Assembly (NCBI GenBank): GCA_023484365.1
Contig: JAMDBA010000047.1
Location: 1,037-26,153, forward strand
Reading direction: 5' to 3'
Length of the DNA stretch: 25,117 nt
From: Patescibacteria group bacterium
Lineage (GTDB): Bacteria > Patescibacteria > Paceibacteria > UBA6257 > 2-01-FULL-56-20
The translations under genes were made by a program, and so were the position numbers. This document shows positions 22,957 through 25,117 of the stretch, piece by piece. The notes under the pieces are model-generated. The model was not told the origin of the DNA. It ran no database searches and saw only the letters and a program-made list of their open reading frames with translations. The stretch's first letter is position 1, and each line of letters starts with the position of its first letter.

Positions 22957-23457
22957 ATGGAAATAGAAAAAACTTTAATTTTATTAAAAACAGACGCTTT
23001 AGACAGAGGGATAATCGGTGAAATAATATCCCGTTTTGAGCGTCTAGGCGTGAAAGTTATCGGTTTAAAAATGTTGATTTCGTCAAAAGAGATGGCGGAA
23101 AAGCATTATACAGATGATTTGGCTAAGAGGCGGGGTGAAGAAGTAAGAAAGAGAATGATTAATATGCTTACCTCCGGACCTATTGTGGCTATGGTATTAG
23201 AGGGCGTTGAAATAGTTGATGTTGCGCGCAAGATAGTCGGAGCGACCGAACCGAAGAGCGCCGCTCCGGGCACAATCAGAGGGGATTACGCTCACGTTTC
23301 TTTTAAATACGCCGACGAAAAAAATATCGGAGTTTATAATTTAATTCACGCTTCGGCTTCGCCGACGGAAGCGGAATCAGAAATAGCTGTTTGGTTCAAG
23401 CCGGAAGAATTAGTTTCGCGTAAGCCTTCGTATACCAAATTTACTATTCACGAATAA
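22957..23457 (+). CDS. ndk: Nucleoside diphosphate kinase
   Basis: Ndk balances nucleoside triphosphates by passing phosphate through an active-site histidine. The 166-aa protein has LLKTDAL (9-15) for nucleotide binding, the family block AAPGTIRGDYA (102-112), and the active site NLIHASAS with H131. The canonical form is NxxHGSDS, so Gly and Asp are both Ala here; the histidine is kept. It is about 20 residues longer than most Ndk proteins, mostly in the C-terminal tail. It follows aspS after 20 bases and converges with prfA with 11 bases between the stops. Confidence 0.95.
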   Translation: MEIEKTLILLKTDALDRGIIGEIISRFERLGVKVIGLKMLISSKEMAEKHYTDDLAKRRGEEVRKRMINMLTSGPIVAMVLEGVEIVDVARKIVGATEPKSAAPGTIRGDYAHVSFKYADEKNIGVYNLIHASASPTEAESEIAVWFKPEELVSRKPSYTKFTIHE

Positions 23458-23468
23458 ATAAAACGCGG

Positions 23469-24206
23469 TTAAACTTGTGATTTTTTAAACGCTTTGACTA
23501 CAGGGTCAAGGTTGCCTTTCATAATGTCTTCAATATTGCTCCATTTTTTGCCTATTCTGTGGTCGGTTATTCTGTCCTGGGGAAAATTATAAGTTCTGAT
23601 TTTTTCGGAACGGTCGGCTGAGCCGATTTGCTCGCGGCGCATTTCTGTGATATTTCCGGAAGACTTTTGCCTTTCTATTTCGTAAATTTTGGCGCGAAGT
23701 ATGCCCATCGCTCTTTCGCGGTTAGCGTGCTGGGAACGTTCCTCTCTGGAAGAAACAACTATGCCGGTAGGCTTATGGAGGATTCTGACGGCTGTTTCAA
23801 CCTTATTAACGTTCTGGCCGCCGGGACCGCCGGCGCGAGAAAAAGTGATTTCTAAATCGTTGGGATTTATATTAACTTCTTTGGCTTCCACTTCAGGCAA
23901 AATGGCGACAGAAGCCGTGGAAGTGTGGACGCGGCCGGCTTTTTCTGTTTCTGGAACTCTTTGAACTCTGTGCACTCCGGACTCCTGCTCTAAATCGTTG
24001 TAAACTCCCAACCCGGACATTTCGGCGATAAAAGTTTTATAACCGTTTAAAGATGTCTGGCTGTAATCAATCACGCTAAAGCCCCAGCCTCTTTTAGCGG
24101 CGTATCGTTGATACATCCGCGCTAAATCAGCGGCAAAAATAGCAGCTTCGTCGCCGCCGGCTCCAGCTCTTATTTCTAAAATTATTTTATTAATAGATGC
24201 ATCCAT
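23469..24206 (-). CDS. prfA: Peptide chain release factor 1, lacking the N-terminal domain
   Basis: RF1 ends translation at UAA and UAG. The 245-aa protein begins directly at the PCRF region ([21 protein letters not shown]). It has the stop-codon recognition tripeptide PET (85-87, the PxT type of RF1), the GGQ hydrolysis motif at 129-131 and the usual C-terminal domain. About 100 residues of helical domain 1 are missing. An in-frame TAA lies 11 codons upstream of the ATG, so a longer protein is not hidden by a wrong start. It sits 46 bases downstream of rpmE, a common arrangement, but the expected prmC methyltransferase does not follow. Confidence 0.93.
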   Translation of the reverse strand: MDASINKIILEIRAGAGGDEAAIFAADLARMYQRYAAKRGWGFSVIDYSQTSLNGYKTFIAEMSGLGVYNDLEQESGVHRVQRVPETEKAGRVHTSTASVAILPEVEAKEVNINPNDLEITFSRAGGPGGQNVNKVETAVRILHKPTGIVVSSREERSQHANRERAMGILRAKIYEIERQKSSGNITEMRREQIGSADRSEKIRTYNFPQDRITDHRIGKKWSNIEDIMKGNLDPVVKAFKKSQV

Positions 24207-24252
24207 TGAGCGCCAAAAATTAAGCCAATTAAAAGATTAAAAAATAGATTTA

Positions 24253-24501
24253 TTATTTCTTTTTTTTGACTCTTACTTTTTTTGGTTTAGCGCCGATATC
24301 AGCCTTACCCTTTCTGGCTTTGAATTTTTCTATTCTTCCGGCTATATCCATTAATTTTTCTTTGCCGGTGTAAAACGGATGGCACTTGCTGCAGATTTCA
24401 GTGTGGATTTCCGGCTTGGTCGATCCGACCGTGAAAGTATTGCCGCAGGCGCAAACGACTTTAGCATTTGGATAATATTGGGGATGAATATCTTTTTTCA
24501 T
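24253..24501 (-). CDS. rpmE: 50S ribosomal protein L31, zinc-binding form
   Basis: The 82-aa protein begins [20 protein letters not shown]. It carries four cysteines, C17, C19, C37 and C40, of the zinc-containing L31 type. The conserved [12 protein letters not shown] block follows, and the tail is lysine-rich (about 15 residues more than the typical protein). It heads the minus-strand rpmE-prfA unit. Its start codon lies 7 bases from the -10 box, so the mRNA is probably leaderless. Confidence 0.96.
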   Translation of the reverse strand: MKKDIHPQYYPNAKVVCACGNTFTVGSTKPEIHTEICSKCHPFYTGKEKLMDIAGRIEKFKARKGKADIGAKPKKVRVKKKK

Positions 24502-24508
24502 AAGTTCA

Positions 24509-24537
24509 ATCTTATCAAAGCTTTAAACGCTTGACAA
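24509..24537 (-). promoter_or_regulatory. rpmE promoter, overlapping the divergent rRNA promoter
   Basis: On the minus strand TTGTCA (24537-24532, 5/6), 17 bases and TAAGAT (24514-24509, 4/6) are followed after 7 bases by the ATG of rpmE. Bases 24532-24536 also belong to the -35 of the rRNA promoter on the other strand. Confidence 0.6.
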
Positions 24538-24558
24538 GTGCAAAACTATCTCTACAAT
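24531..24558 (+). promoter_or_regulatory. rRNA operon promoter
   Basis: Consensus TTGACA (24531-24536), 16-base spacer, TACAAT (24553-24558, 5/6). Expected transcription start near 24565, giving a leader of about 150 nt before the mature 16S end. Confidence 0.8.
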
Positions 24559-24564
24559 GATTAT

Positions 24565-24716
24565 ATCAGTAGCACTTTTTATAATTTAATATGTTGAGAG
24601 AGTTTTTTAGTTGTCCCAAATAAATAAAGTGTTTGGCGGTTCACTAAAACCGCTTTGATTTAAACTCCTCAATTGAGAGTTTAAGTCAGTTTGGTTCGAT
24701 TCTTCGAACTGATATT
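24565..24716 (+). ncRNA. 16S rRNA leader with three hairpins
   Basis: Stems are seen at 24636-24641/24648-24653 (GCGGTT/AACCGC), at 24661-24667/24677-24683 around an inner TCAATTGA, and at 24694-24699/24704-24709 (GTTCGA/TCGAAC, loop TTCT). The last is followed by a T-run that reaches the 16S 5' end. No clear boxA antitermination site was found. These are likely processing or antitermination structures. Confidence 0.5.

Positions 24717-25117
<401 letters not shown>

Overview
The window (about 25 kb, moderately A+T-rich) looks like chromosomal DNA of a Candidate Phyla Radiation (Patescibacteria, probably Parcubacteria-like) bacterium. The reasons are a divergent 16S rRNA 5' end with compensated changes in helix 1, trimmed translation proteins (PheT without its EMAP-type domain, AspRS without its GAD insertion, RF1 without its N-terminal domain), GatCAB-dependent tRNA amidation, very short spacers, and several start codons placed directly after a -10 box. 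The code is the standard one: TAA, TAG and at least one TGA (gatA) act as stops. The assignment is inference from gene content, since no database search was possible.

Layout. Positions 1-223 hold the C-terminal end of a reverse transcriptase that resembles those of diversity-generating retroelements. It meets, stop codon to stop codon, a minus-strand block: tRNA-Met(CAT), gatC, gatA and a membrane-anchored protein with a HEPN-like RNxxxH motif. The initiator tRNA diverges from this block through a shared promoter core and is followed by a hairpin-rich segment bounded by a 21-bp copy of the tRNA 3' end. Next come three accessory genes (unknown protein, methyltransferase, Nudix protein), then pheS and pheT, a PF03640-type surface protein, a secreted beta-rich protein and a minus-strand GT4 glycosyltransferase.

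Positions 11303-20528 carry a small membrane protein and then a compact plus-strand block: DUF4015 glycosidase-like protein, scpA, scpB, D,D-carboxypeptidase, mraY, a MgtA-type P-type ATPase, a DUF192 protein and gap. This links chromosome condensation, peptidoglycan synthesis and trimming, ion transport and glycolysis. A 55-aa basic coiled-coil gene follows, with a palindromic operator-like site, a strong Shine-Dalgarno sequence and a bidirectional terminator. Then come mgtC (minus), aspS, ndk, and the minus-strand pair rpmE-prfA. The window ends in the first ~400 nt of the 16S rRNA gene, whose promoter shares its -35 core with that of rpmE.

The least expected signals are: the reverse transcriptase remnant beside a HEPN-like membrane protein; two bidirectional promoters built on one TTGACAA core; a likely leaderless class of genes set against three genes with strong Shine-Dalgarno sites; the tRNA-fMet 3'-end duplication; and the small operator-controlled protein gene. 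No CRISPR array, transposase or clearly new multi-gene system is visible.
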